A stretch of 64,000 nt of DNA from an uncultured Clostridia bacterium (GTDB taxonomy: Bacteria > Bacillota > Clostridia > TANB77 > CAG-508). The DNA is taken from assembly GCA_947631185.1 (NCBI GenBank), contig CANRKJ010000005.1, positions 1 through 64,000 on the forward strand, written 5' to 3'. A program made the translations under genes and the position numbers. The notes below the pieces were generated by a model. That model saw nothing but the letters and a program-made list of their open reading frames with translations, ran no database searches and was not told the DNA's origin. This document shows positions 1 through 9,030 of the stretch, piece by piece (within the stretch, counting starts at the first letter, position 1; each line of letters starts with the position of its first letter).

Positions 1-224
1 TCGCCATCGGTTTCCTCCTTTCTCGTTTCTTGATAATTGAAATACCCTATTGTATTATGGTCTTTAATAAACTCTCGCAGTGCAATAATATTTAAAACAT
101 CAGGGTCTTTCGTTATTTCTTTTAAATCTTCTATTTTTAAATTAGAAATATCTTTTTCTGTTGATTTCCCAATACTTATTAACTTGTTATATGTTTCCAT
201 TCTTAAATTTCTTTTTCTAGGCAT
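1..224 (-). CDS. Small hypothetical protein, 3' end beyond window
   Basis: An open frame starts at ATG 224 behind a strong GGAGGTG site (229-235) and runs off the left edge with about 74 codons visible. The product begins MPRKRNLRMETYNKL and is charged and helical-looking, with no signal peptide or motif I recognise. A second ribosome binding site (AAGGAGG) and an ATG at position 7 in another frame suggest that a further gene starts at the very edge, overlapping this one. It lies next to the ParA/ParB block and is probably part of the same accessory element. Function unknown. Confidence 0.55.
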   Translation of the reverse strand, partial: MPRKRNLRMETYNKLISIGKSTEKDISNLKIEDLKEITKDPDVLNIIALREFIKDHNTIGYFNYQETRKEETDG

Positions 225-250
225 TTCACACCTCCTATTTTTAACAAATT

Positions 251-275
251 AAAAAGAGCTAGATTTTTCTAACCC
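251..275 (-). terminator. Rho-independent terminator after GNAT gene
   Basis: On the minus strand GGGTTAGA and TCTAGCTC form an 8-bp stem with G-U pairs and a 4-nt loop, followed by TTTTT. It sits just past the stop at 281. Confidence 0.6.
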
Positions 276-280
276 TTAAT

Positions 281-937
281 TTATCTTATTTTTTTTACCA
301 TATATTTTGTGTTTTTAATAAATTCAAATCCATTTTCATTATAAAAAGAAACTAATCTTTTCATAATTACATCTTTCTTCTTGTTTTTTTCTGAAATGTT
401 TTGAAGTCCCTTACTTTTATTTACTACTCTTGGCTGTGGTAAAACTATTATTTTATCTATAATTGTATTTGCATAGTAATATAATATATCTTCAAGATTA
501 TCTATAATATAACTGCCTATACCACAACTCCTGAATTGTTTATTTATATAAAAGTCCTCTATATAAACTATTGTATCATCTTCATCAGCAATTTCTGGTT
601 TGATATTTCCATCTTTACCAACTATAGCTGAAGCCATAGCCTCAAAATCCCAACCTCTGCAATCTGCTACATCACTCAATGTTATTCCAAATCTTCTAAA
701 ATCCATAAGTGTAAAAAATCTTCCTTTTATAGAACCTATTTGCATTTTTTCTTCTTCATCAGGATTAGTAACATATATATTCATAAAGAAATCCTTTATA
801 TATTGACTATCAAAATCCATTCCATCTATATGTGTTACAATATCTTCTCTTACATATTCTAATTCTGGTCTAACAATATACGCTCTAAAAGATAAAGAGT
901 CCCAACCTAATTTTTCTAATTTATCTAATTTAATCAT
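281..937 (-). CDS. GNAT-family acetyltransferase-like protein
   Basis: A 218-residue protein with GNAT hallmarks in its C-terminal half. The segment FRSCGIGSYIIDNL resembles motif A (acetyl-CoA pyrophosphate loop, R/QxxGxG/A), and VSFYNENGFEF near the C-terminus resembles motif B. The acyl acceptor cannot be told from sequence. I chose ATG 937 because AAAGGA lies about 9 nt upstream; a TTG at 955 and an ATG at 946 sit on top of that site. Between motif A and the C-terminus is a Lys/Asn-rich insertion. The gene is flanked by its own terminator and that of the adhesin upstream, so it is probably monocistronic. Confidence 0.6.
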   Translation of the reverse strand: MIKLDKLEKLGWDSLSFRAYIVRPELEYVREDIVTHIDGMDFDSQYIKDFFMNIYVTNPDEEEKMQIGSIKGRFFTLMDFRRFGITLSDVADCRGWDFEAMASAIVGKDGNIKPEIADEDDTIVYIEDFYINKQFRSCGIGSYIIDNLEDILYYYANTIIDKIIVLPQPRVVNKSKGLQNISEKNKKKDVIMKRLVSFYNENGFEFIKNTKYMVKKIR

Positions 938-961
938 TTTTATCATTCCTTTCAAATATTC

Positions 962-987
962 AAAAGAGAGCTAATAATCTAGCTCTC
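962..987 (-). terminator. Rho-independent terminator of the large adhesin gene
   Basis: GAGAGCTA and TAGCTCTC form a perfect 8-bp stem with a 6-nt loop, followed on the minus strand by TTTTG. It lies 10 nt after the adhesin stop codon. Confidence 0.75.
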
Positions 988-996
988 CATCATTTA

Positions 997-3900
997 CTAT
1001 TTATCTTTATTTTGTTTACTCTTAATTATAATATAAGCTATTCCTAGTAAAGATAGAATAATTGAACCTGCAAATAATTTTATTTTGCTTTCCACTCCTG
1101 TTTTAGGAACTTCTATCTTTTTATTTTCAAAAGTAAATTCTATTGTATTTTCATTTTCTTCTACTTGTGTATCATCTATAAATATACCTTTGTCATTGAT
1201 TTCTACTTTAACAACTTTATCAGATAATTCATAATCTTTTGGTGCTTTTATTTCTTTAATGTAATATGTTCCATATCTCAATTCTTCAAATAAAGCTGTT
1301 CCATCTTCTGAATTAGATTTAACCTCTTTAATAAGTTTTGTACATTCTGGATCTTCGTATATTGCAAATATGAATTTATCTTTAATAACTTCTTTTGTTT
1401 CAGTATCAATCTTAATTACCTTTACATTTTTTAGTATTGGCATATCTTTCATTTCTATTTTTTGAGTTTCTTTGTCAGTTGTTACTGTGAATTTTATTTC
1501 TTCTGTAATTTCATAACCATAAGGAGCAGTAGTTTCTTTTAAGATATATGTTTTACCTTCTTCTAAACCTTTTACTTTATGAGGTTCTTTAGTAGATGTC
1601 CATTTATCTATTGTGTTACCATCTTCATCTATAACTTCTAGTTCTGCACCCTCTAATTCGTTTCCATTAGTTATATCTGTTTTTGTTATTTCTACTAATT
1701 TATCAATCATAACTACTTTTTGTGTTTCTTTATCTGGTGTTACAATAAACTCTACATCAGTTGCTTTTACATAAGAATCTGCAACTATTTCTTCATGTAA
1801 TGTATAAGTTTCTCCCTCAACTAAATTTTTGATTTTGTGTGGTTCTTTACCAGATACCCACTCATCAACTACTTTGTTGTCTTTATCTAATACTTGAATT
1901 GTTGCACCTTCAATTTCTTTTCCTGCAATATCGACTTTGCTCATTTCTACTATTTTGTCTATCATTTCAACTTTTTGAATATCTTTTTTATTTGTAACTT
2001 CAAATTCAACATCTGTTGCTACAACATATCCATCAGGAGCATATTCTTCATGTAAAATATATTTTTTACCTTCTTCTATTCCATTTATGTTATGACTTTC
2101 TTTTGTAGATGTCCAACTATCGATTACATTTCCGTCTTTATCAGTAACAACAATTTCTGCACCCTCAATTTCTTTTCCACCTATATCTGCTTTTGTCATT
2201 GTTACTATTTTATCTATCATTTTAACTTGTTGTACTTTTGTTGTACTTTCAACTTTAAATTCTATTGTAGAAGCTCTTACATATCCATCAGGTGCAATTT
2301 CTTCTTTTAATTTATAAGTTTTTCCAACTACCAAGCCCTCTATTTTATGAGTCTTTTTAGTAGATGTCCATGTATCAACAACTTTATTATTTTCATAAAT
2401 AACAGATAATTTTGCACCTTCAAGTTCATCATCTCCTGTTACAGATTTTTTAGAAAATTCAAACATTGTTGTATCATTAGATATATCTTTAATATCTTCA
2501 TATACCTTTGTTGTTAAGTCTTTTTGTTCAAATTTTACTTCATATTTAGTCCAATTTAAAACTAATCCGTCTAAAGTTTTTGTTTCCTCTAATTCATAAG
2601 TTCCCATAGGTAAATTATCAACTTTTAAATTACCTTTTTTATCCAAATTATATTTCTTTATTTCTTGACCTTTAGTATATATTTTGCTTCCATCTGCATA
2701 ATCAATAATATCTTCTTTTGCAGTAAGTTTGAATTCAATACCTGATAAATCAGAGGTATCAACCAATGATGTGTCAGCATCTTCTCTTAATGCTATTGTT
2801 TTATTTATAATTAAAGTGCCTGTAGGTTGTTCATTTTTCATTAAAACTTCTTTAATAAAATCTTCATCTTGATCTTTATCATAATCTCTTATTCCTTTTA
2901 TTTCAAAAGTAACTGGTTTTTCTAATTGTAAGAAACCTTTTGGAGTTTTTATTTCATAAATTGCATAACTTCCAACTGGTAATTGTAAAGGAGTAACAAC
3001 TGAACCTTTATCATCTTTGTTATTAGTAAAGCTTTTATCTGGTACTATCATATTATCTGCATTTGTTGTAAATGAAGTATATGTTGTACTACCAATTTTT
3101 TGTGAAATTGATTCTCCTTTTTTCCATATTATTTTTCCTGTTGCTCTATCGTAAATATCTTTTTCAGCTTTTATTTCAAAGGTTGTACTTGTCAATGTAA
3201 CAACTTTTCCAGTTTTTAAATCTTTTTTGATTAACTTTATATATGCTTCTAATTGTTCATTATTAACAACAATATGTTTTGTTTTTTGTGGTATTTCTTT
3301 TATTTCACTTTCGTCTTGAGTAATAGAAAAATAGAAATCACTTGCACTTTCATAATCTTTTGGTGTAACTGTTTCCTTAACGATATATTTACCATAAGGT
3401 AAGTTCTTTTGTGTGTATGCATTACCATCTTTGTCAGTTACTAATACATCATAAGTAGGAGCTATTTTTTGAGCCTTTGCTACTCTTTTAGTATCGACAT
3501 TAACTTTATTTCCGTTTTCATCAACACCATTCCATACTTCAGCATAAGTATATCCTTGTGAATATGCTCTTTCTACAGCTGAATTTAATTTTATTGTAAA
3601 TTCTGCACCTTCAAGTCCTGGTGTTTCTCCTGAATTTACTTTTATTCCAGATTTAAAGATGTGAACTCCCATTTTCTTTACATCTTCATTACTTGTAGTC
3701 TTATTTGCTATAACTTTTGTGTGTTGGTCTTTGTACTCTAAATTTACTGGGTATTCAGTTTTATCTAATAAATAACCAACTGAAGCTTTATCTTCTTTTA
3801 CAATATATTTTCCAAGTGGTAAATCTTCAACAGGAGTTGTATTACCGAATTTATCCATAGTTCTTGTTGCTACTAAATCTCCTTTTGAATAATACTTTTT

Positions 3901-5532
3901 ACTTTTAGCTACATTGTATATATCTTCATTAGCAAATACTTTATAAACTGCATTTTCTAGTGTAGCATCTCCTTGTGCCATGCTTCCTGTTTCACTATCT
4001 TTTTTAATTATTTCAATAGAACCTTTTGGCTCTGTATCAACTACTCCTTCAATTTTTAATTCTATAACTGGTGTAGTAGAATTAACATATTGAATATTAG
4101 CATTAAATATTGTTTCATTTAATAAATATCCTTTAGGTGCTTGTGTTTCATAAACTATATATTTACCTACTGGAATATCACTTAATGTTGCGACACCATC
4201 TGAATTAGATGTTATTTTAGCAACTACTTGTCCTTTAGAATAGAACTTTTTAGTTTTCGCAACATTATATATATCTTCATTTGCCTTTACTTCAAATTCT
4301 GCTCCTGCTATTTTATCATTATTTGTACTTACTTTATAAATCTTTATTTGTCCAGTAGGTTCGTTATTTTTAAATGTTACACTAGCTGTTTGACCACCTG
4401 CTACATTAACTCTTTGAATACTTGTATCTAATAAATAACCACTAGCAACTGATTCTTCTTTTACAAAATATGTACCAGGTTTTAGTTTTTCAATTAAAAT
4501 TTTACCTTCATTATTTGTATTTGCTTTCTTTACTAAATCAGTACATTCATTATTTCTATATAGACCAAAAACACAATCTGAAACTGCATTTCCCATATTA
4601 TTTGTTTTTCTAATTTCTATTTTTCCACTTTCAACATGAACTGAAACACTAAATGCTGATGGATCAACATAGTTAGAAAATATTAAGTTTTGAACACTAC
4701 CTGAAGTAAATGTAAAATACATATAATTTGACATTGTAGAACTATTATATGCACTTCCATTTGGCATTAATTGATATAGCCCATATTCTCTTGAATTAAA
4801 TGTTACATTTTCTACATTACAATTATCAGATATTGTTATTACTAAATCATTACTTCCTTGTGTATGGCTAAATGTTACTCCATCTTTTGATTGTGAAAAT
4901 GATTGATATGCTGATAATTTTCCATTATTATCTGTTATCACTTTTCTATCTCCAATAGCAACACTTTGTGTTGAACCATTAAAAGATGTATTTCCATGAT
5001 ACTGATTATAATATCCTTCAGCTTCTGCTACCCAATTAGCATAGTGTCCTGATGACATGAAATTTCCATTCCATGAATCTCTTGGGAATGCATCAAATGA
5101 ACTATTTATATTGTTATGTATATACTCCCATACATATTGTTGAGTACAACATGCTGCTCTATATGCTTCATCTGATGATGGTAACCCTAAACCATATTTC
5201 ATAGTATAACCAAAATATATCATTTCAGCTATTTTCTCGTATTGTGGTAAGTTTTGTTTATATTGAACATAAAAATCTCCGTTGAAAGTATATTCACTTC
5301 CGTTAGGAGATTTTACACCCTTTTGACAACAAAAAGCTATATAAGTTTGACCATCATAAGTAGCATAATGTAATTCGTGTCCTACTTTTGCTAAACTTCC
5401 TGATATTACACCAAATTGTGCATTTGAATTCATATCAGTAATAAATGCTGCAAAAGTATTAATTGGCAAAGATGTTAATAGCAATAATGCTAAACATATA
5501 ATTGCCATAAATTTCTTTGTTTTACTTTTCAT
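997..5532 (-). CDS. Large thioester/Cna_B-repeat LPXTG-type surface adhesin
   Basis: A 1511-residue cell-wall protein. It has an N-terminal signal peptide (MKSKTKKFMAIICLALLLLTSLP), then a thioester (TQXA) domain: the Cys lies in AFCCQKG near residue 70 and the Gln in CCTQQYVWEY near residue 130. This is the pair that forms an internal Cys-Gln thioester in streptococcal and clostridial adhesins. The stalk contains about six larger Cna_B/SpaA domains, four closely related ~85-residue repeats (each with DxWxSxKxxHxI and ending MIDKI/L), and a final Cna_B domain. The C-terminus is a sorting signal: VPKTG, hydrophobic segment, basic tail KSKQNKDK. Likely anchored by a sortase; the one found lies 37 kb away at 42.9 kb. 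AAAGGA precedes ATG 5532. Ligand unknown. Confidence 0.88.
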   Translation of the reverse strand: MKSKTKKFMAIICLALLLLTSLPINTFAAFITDMNSNAQFGVISGSLAKVGHELHYATYDGQTYIAFCCQKGVKSPNGSEYTFNGDFYVQYKQNLPQYEKIAEMIYFGYTMKYGLGLPSSDEAYRAACCTQQYVWEYIHNNINSSFDAFPRDSWNGNFMSSGHYANWVAEAEGYYNQYHGNTSFNGSTQSVAIGDRKVITDNNGKLSAYQSFSQSKDGVTFSHTQGSNDLVITISDNCNVENVTFNSREYGLYQLMPNGSAYNSSTMSNYMYFTFTSGSVQNLIFSNYVDPSAFSVSVHVESGKIEIRKTNNMGNAVSDCVFGLYRNNECTDLVKKANTNNEGKILIEKLKPGTYFVKEESVASGYLLDTSIQRVNVAGGQTASVTFKNNEPTGQIKIYKVSTNNDKIAGAEFEVKANEDIYNVAKTKKFYSKGQVVAKITSNSDGVATLSDIPVGKYIVYETQAPKGYLLNETIFNANIQYVNSTTPVIELKIEGVVDTEPKGSIEIIKKDSETGSMAQGDATLENAVYKVFANEDIYNVAKSKKYYSKGDLVATRTMDKFGNTTPVEDLPLGKYIVKEDKASVGYLLDKTEYPVNLEYKDQHTKVIANKTTSNEDVKKMGVHIFKSGIKVNSGETPGLEGAEFTIKLNSAVERAYSQGYTYAEVWNGVDENGNKVNVDTKRVAKAQKIAPTYDVLVTDKDGNAYTQKNLPYGKYIVKETVTPKDYESASDFYFSITQDESEIKEIPQKTKHIVVNNEQLEAYIKLIKKDLKTGKVVTLTSTTFEIKAEKDIYDRATGKIIWKKGESISQKIGSTTYTSFTTNADNMIVPDKSFTNNKDDKGSVVTPLQLPVGSYAIYEIKTPKGFLQLEKPVTFEIKGIRDYDKDQDEDFIKEVLMKNEQPTGTLIINKTIALREDADTSLVDTSDLSGIEFKLTAKEDIIDYADGSKIYTKGQEIKKYNLDKKGNLKVDNLPMGTYELEETKTLDGLVLNWTKYEVKFEQKDLTTKVYEDIKDISNDTTMFEFSKKSVTGDDELEGAKLSVIYENNKVVDTWTSTKKTHKIEGLVVGKTYKLKEEIAPDGYVRASTIEFKVESTTKVQQVKMIDKIVTMTKADIGGKEIEGAEIVVTDKDGNVIDSWTSTKESHNINGIEEGKKYILHEEYAPDGYVVATDVEFEVTNKKDIQKVEMIDKIVEMSKVDIAGKEIEGATIQVLDKDNKVVDEWVSGKEPHKIKNLVEGETYTLHEEIVADSYVKATDVEFIVTPDKETQKVVMIDKLVEITKTDITNGNELEGAELEVIDEDGNTIDKWTSTKEPHKVKGLEEGKTYILKETTAPYGYEITEEIKFTVTTDKETQKIEMKDMPILKNVKVIKIDTETKEVIKDKFIFAIYEDPECTKLIKEVKSNSEDGTALFEELRYGTYYIKEIKAPKDYELSDKVVKVEINDKGIFIDDTQVEENENTIEFTFENKKIEVPKTGVESKIKLFAGSIILSLLGIAYIIIKSKQNKDK

Positions 5533-5551
5533 ATTTTTATCATCCTTTCAT

Positions 5552-5585
5552 AAAAAATAAGCCTTAACTAAAAAATTAAAGCTTA
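5552..5585 (-). terminator. Terminator between 5.6-kb gene and adhesin
   Basis: TAAGCTTTAATT and AGTTAAGGCTTA form an imperfect stem of about 12 bp, followed on the minus strand by TTTTTTATG. Confidence 0.55.
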
Positions 5586-5610
5586 TAAATATAATTTATT
5601 TAATTTAATT

Positions 5611-6306
5611 TTATTTTATTGCCCAGAAATAGTATTTTCCACACAAACATTGACTTATTTTGTATTGAACAGAAGGCCATCCTTTTGTATAATTTTCAAA
5701 AGCAATTTGAGCTTCATTCCAACTCGAATAATATCCATGTTCATTTGCCCCATCTCCTGCAATATGGTGAGTTCCACCCTCTGCACACCAATAAGCTAAA
5801 TCACTTGGTGTAGGCTCTTTTGTAACTTTATCTTTACTTTTTTTCTCTTCTTGTACTCTTGTTCCATTCGTATCTTCATCGTTATTTTCTCTATTATCAT
5901 TTGCATTATTTTCCAATACCGTATTAGACATTTGTTCTTTTTTTATAACATCATTTTCAATAGTTTTAGATTCTTCATTTTTATTAGTATTTTTTGCTAT
6001 ATTCTCTTGTCTAATAGTTGGATTTTTCTTTGGTTCTTCTTGAATACTTGTATTATTAACTTTTACAATATCCGCTTCTAAATGTGTTTTTTCTTCAATC
6101 TCTTGTTCTTCTGTATTGTTTTCAACAACAATCACTTCAATATCTTCTTTTTCTTCGTCATCAATATTATTTATTTCAGTTACAATCTCTTTCTCATTTT
6201 CTATTTTACTTAAACTTAATTTCTTTGATTTTATAATCATCATATTCGCAAATAATACCACTATTAAGGCTATAATTATTAAAACTAATATCTTTTTACT
6301 TTTCAT
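5611..6306 (-). CDS. Membrane-anchored protein with acidic linker and small Cys-containing C-terminal domain
   Basis: A 231-residue protein of unknown function. Residues ~4-24 are a hydrophobic anchor (KKILVLIIIALIVVLFANMM), followed by ~125 residues of low-complexity Glu/Asn/Lys linker. A compact aromatic C-terminal domain of ~65 residues then begins at TPSDLAYWCAEGGTHH and contains three cysteines, with CLCGKYYFW near the end. I do not recognise this domain. I chose ATG 6306 because AAGGAG lies 9 nt upstream; the ATG at 6315 abuts that site. It lies upstream of the adhesin on the same strand, separated from it by a terminator-like hairpin. A surface-exposed, lipid-facing anchor with an extracellular domain is the likely topology. 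Confidence 0.55.
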   Translation of the reverse strand: MKSKKILVLIIIALIVVLFANMMIIKSKKLSLSKIENEKEIVTEINNIDDEEKEDIEVIVVENNTEEQEIEEKTHLEADIVKVNNTSIQEEPKKNPTIRQENIAKNTNKNEESKTIENDVIKKEQMSNTVLENNANDNRENNDEDTNGTRVQEEKKSKDKVTKEPTPSDLAYWCAEGGTHHIAGDGANEHGYYSSWNEAQIAFENYTKGWPSVQYKISQCLCGKYYFWAIK

Positions 6307-6465
6307 TACTACCATCTCCTTATAGCTTAATTATATGCTTTTTAGAGATAAAAACAAATGTATAAATTATTATATAAAATATATTAAATAATATTATAAT
6401 AATTCTCTTTTAGTTTGTAATATAGTATGTATTTAAAAGGGATTGTAAGGGAAAACTTTGTAAAG

Positions 6466-6513
6466 TGTTCACACAAACAAGTATAACTAAATATATCTAA
6501 TTTTGTTCACACA
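6466..6513. repeat. Two direct copies of TGTTCACACA next to parB
   Basis: TGTTCACACA occurs at 6466-6475 and 6504-6513, 38 nt apart, in the non-coding DNA immediately after parB. Paired direct repeats beside a ParA/ParB operon could be a centromere-like or iteron site, but two 10-mers in AT-rich DNA are weak evidence. Confidence 0.3.
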
Positions 6514-7464
6514 CTATCTGGAATTTCTTTCTTGTTTTATTCGTTCTCGCCTAATATAATCTTGCACACATTGAATAATAAAATCTTCAACATTTCCAGA
6601 TTCTTTAACTCTACTTGGAATATATTTTTCTATTTTTTCATTGTGTATCTTTATATATTCTTTTTGATTTGGCTTTTCCTGTTGCAATATTTCTTCTATT
6701 TTTTCTTCTGTTAGGTTTCCTTCTTGTTCTAATTTCTTTAATCTTATTGCTTGACTTAAAGAAGGTGTTACCTCATCAAATTCAAATATATTTTCTACAA
6801 CATATTGATTTTCTTCACTTAAATATGATAATTCTACTGCTGGTCTAAAAGCTATTCTTTTGTTATCAACTTGTTCTAATAACTCTGGTATTAAATAAGT
6901 AAGTCGAATATATCTTCTTATATTAGTCATACTTTCTCCTACTTCTTTTCCTAATTTATTAGCACTTTCTGACTTCCAACCCATTGGGTCGGAAGTTTCG
7001 TTTTCTTCTAAATCAACTCTTTTCCCCTGATGTTTCATAGCTTCAAGTTTCATTTTATATGCAAATGCTTTTTCACTAGGCAATATTTCTTCTCTTTGAA
7101 TATTACTATCTACCATAAGAATTGTTGCCTCATCATCAGTTAATTCTTTAACAATACATTTTATTTTATCTATTCCTGCAAGTTCACACGCTCTTTTTCT
7201 TCTATGTCCAGAAATCATTTGATAATTTCCTTCTCCTCGTTTTCTTACTATAACAGGTAATAAAACTCCATGTTCTTTTACACTTTTAACCATTTCTTCC
7301 ATTTTATCATCATCTATAACTCTAAAAGGGTGGTCTGGAAATTCTCCTATTTTATATAGTTCTATTTCCTTTACCTCATCAACAACTGGATTATCTCTTT
7401 GTTCTTGACTTGTGAATAAATCATCTAACTTTGGAAGTACCATCTTTTTGTCTTGTTCTTTCAT
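6514..7464 (-). CDS. parB: ParB/RepB/Spo0J-family partition protein
   Basis: A 316-residue protein with the ParB N-terminal CTPase/nuclease-like fold. FPDHPFRVIDDDKMEEMVKS (residues ~43-62) leads to the GHRRKRACELAG box near residue 86, followed by DSNIQREEILPSEKAFAYK and a helix-turn-helix-type DNA-binding region (GKEVGESMTNIRRYIRLT). These are the ParB motif boxes. It should bind a centromere-like site and work with the ParA ATPase for DNA segregation. The gene overlaps the 3' end of parA by 44 nt and has an AAGGAGG site before ATG 7464. The SNIQREEI(L)PSE form and the setting with unknown small genes resemble plasmid and conjugative-element ParB proteins more than chromosomal Spo0J. Confidence 0.88.
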   Translation of the reverse strand: MKEQDKKMVLPKLDDLFTSQEQRDNPVVDEVKEIELYKIGEFPDHPFRVIDDDKMEEMVKSVKEHGVLLPVIVRKRGEGNYQMISGHRRKRACELAGIDKIKCIVKELTDDEATILMVDSNIQREEILPSEKAFAYKMKLEAMKHQGKRVDLEENETSDPMGWKSESANKLGKEVGESMTNIRRYIRLTYLIPELLEQVDNKRIAFRPAVELSYLSEENQYVVENIFEFDEVTPSLSQAIRLKKLEQEGNLTEEKIEEILQQEKPNQKEYIKIHNEKIEKYIPSRVKESGNVEDFIIQCVQDYIRRERIKQERNSR

Positions 7465-8246
7465 TTTCTAATACCTCCTTTGCTAAATTATTGTATGCGT
7501 TTGCAACAGGACTATTTTTATCAAACTCAAATATACTCTTTCCTGTTGATGTTGATTTTGCTGTATTTATTGCTTTGGGTATTTCAGCACCATATATTTT
7601 CACATATTGTCCATAATTGTCGATTAAAGTATCTCTTACATCTTTTGATAAATTTGTTCTTTTATCTACTAATGTAAGTAATACTCCTCCTATTTTCAAA
7701 TTAGGATTTATTTGTTTCTGCACTCTCGTAACTGTCTTTAATAAATGTCCCATTCCTTTTGCAGCCAGATATTCTCCCTGTACTGGAATTATTATCTTAT
7801 CACTACAAGCCAGAGCATTTATTGTTATCATTCCAAGAGATGGCATACAATCTATCAATACATAATCATAGTTATCTTTAATACCTCTTATAGAATTTTT
7901 AAGCGTGAACTCTCTGCTCATTGCATTAACTAATGAAAACTCTATTGCTGATAAATCTAAATTTGCAGGAATTAAATCTACTCCTTCTTTATGATGAAGA
8001 ATAGCATTTTCTGCATTTATTTCATTATCACATATAGTATCAGACATTAATGTTCCAATAGTATTCTGCAATTCATCTTGATTATAGTAACCCATACAAG
8101 TAGTTAAATCTCCGTTGTGGATCTGCATCAATTAGTAATACTCTTTTTCCTTGTTTACTAAGTGCAACTCCTAAACTAAATGTAGTTGTTGTTTTTCCAA
8201 CTCCACCTTTTTGATTTGCTATTGCAATTATCTGACACTTTCCCAT
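7421..8246 (-). CDS. parA: ParA-family partition ATPase, split by +1 frameshift at CGG
   Basis: A ParA/Soj ATPase in two frames. Frame 1 starts at ATG 8246 (AAAGGAG upstream): [20 protein letters not shown] has the deviant Walker A KGGVGKT, then LLIDADPQ. Frame 2 resumes with [11 protein letters not shown] and carries the Walker B segment [10 protein letters not shown] and the usual C-terminal helices. ParA proteins read DADPQGDLTT here. The DNA reads CCA CAA CGG AGA, so removing one C (8114) gives CCA CAA GGA GAT and restores a 274-residue full-length protein. In the zero frame translation stops about ten codons later. The same CGG-to-GGA break occurs in three other genes, so I treat this as probable recoding rather than a dead gene. 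It partners with ParB just downstream. Confidence 0.85.
8111..8114 (-). other. Recoding site CGGA (expected GGA, Gly) in parA
   Basis: The minus strand reads CAA-CGGA-GAT. The in-frame CGG must be passed with a +1 shift to give Q-G-D of the conserved DADPQGDL motif. Confidence 0.7.
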
Positions 8247-8262
8247 TCTTGCTCCTTTCCTC

Positions 8263-8295
8263 AAAAAAAGAGCTAACTCCTAAAAGCTAACTCTT
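8263..8295 (-). terminator. Terminator between 8.3-kb gene and parA
   Basis: On the minus strand GAGTTAGC and GTTAGCTC pair over 8 bp with G-U pairs and are followed by TTTTTTT. The stem resembles those at 251-275 and 962-987. Confidence 0.6.
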
Positions 8296-8306
8296 GTCTT
8301 GAATAT

Positions 8307-8930
8307 TTATTCCTCTGTTATTTCTTTATCATCTTGTAAATGAGTAGAAACATATATAAACTCCTCATCATCTGCTAATTTACCAAATAAATTGTTAAGT
8401 CCTACAATAAAAGGTTTTATATCTTCTTGAACATTATAACTATATGAATAATTCAAATAGTATTCATTTAAATTATCATATAAAGGTACAATATTTACTA
8501 ATCCTGGTCTTATCTTTTTTCTTAATATTACCCAATTAGGTATATCGTCTTTTATAATATTAACAATTTTATCTTCAGAAATTAACATTCTCATAATTCC
8601 ATTCATTATATCTGAAAAGTCTTTTTCTTCATCACAAAATATTTTATTCATCATAGCACTCATTGACCTTACAAAATCTGATAAGTAATCATCTTTTATA
8701 CAAGCAAAGCAATCAGTTTCTATTTCATCTAAATACCCTATTGCTGTTAAACACTCATAATAATTTGATGCCATAATATAATAAAATTGTTCAAATTCTT
8801 TCTTTAAGTTTCTTGAGTTCATCTTCTTTATATAAATACCTGTCTCCTTTCTTATAATCTCTTTAATCTTTTCTGTTTCTTTTTTAATTTTTTCATTATT
8901 TTTTGGTTTGTTGTTTTCATTTTTTTTCAT
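8307..8930 (-). CDS. Hypothetical protein with basic N-terminal coil
   Basis: A 207-residue protein with no motif I recognise. Residues 1-45 are Lys/Glu/Asn-rich and probably coiled coil; the rest looks globular and mostly helical, with the segment NYYECLTAIGYLDEIETDCFAC and a Tyr-rich stretch (YYLNYSYSYN). There is no signal peptide or membrane segment. AAGGAG lies 10 nt before ATG 8930. It is upstream of parA on the same strand with a terminator in between, and is likely cargo or a maintenance gene of the same accessory block. Confidence 0.5.
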   Translation of the reverse strand: MKKNENNKPKNNEKIKKETEKIKEIIRKETGIYIKKMNSRNLKKEFEQFYYIMASNYYECLTAIGYLDEIETDCFACIKDDYLSDFVRSMSAMMNKIFCDEEKDFSDIMNGIMRMLISEDKIVNIIKDDIPNWVILRKKIRPGLVNIVPLYDNLNEYYLNYSYSYNVQEDIKPFIVGLNNLFGKLADDEEFIYVSTHLQDDKEITEE

Positions 8931-8968
8931 TTTCTTTTTACTCCTTCCTTTTTGAAGGCAAAATAAAA

Positions 8969-8990
8969 AATCTAATATTTCTATTAGATT
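8969..8990 (-). terminator. Terminator of the queH-GNAT gene
   Basis: On the minus strand AATCTAATA-GAAA-TATTAGATT forms a perfect 9-bp stem with a tetraloop, followed by TTTTATTTT. Confidence 0.7.
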
Positions 8991-9030
8991 TCTTATATAT
9001 GTTAGATATTATTTCAATAACTATAATATT

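Noticed and set aside
2092..4431. ORFs on the plus strand opposite the large adhesin
   Set aside because: They are antisense shadows, Phe/Tyr/Cys-rich, without ribosome binding sites; the minus-strand adhesin explains the DNA.
2131..5300. Further CGGA strings in the adhesin (e.g. near 2131, 2527, 3512, 5281)
   Set aside because: In each the C is the third base of the previous codon (GAC GGA, AAC GGA), so CGG is not in frame and no shift is needed.
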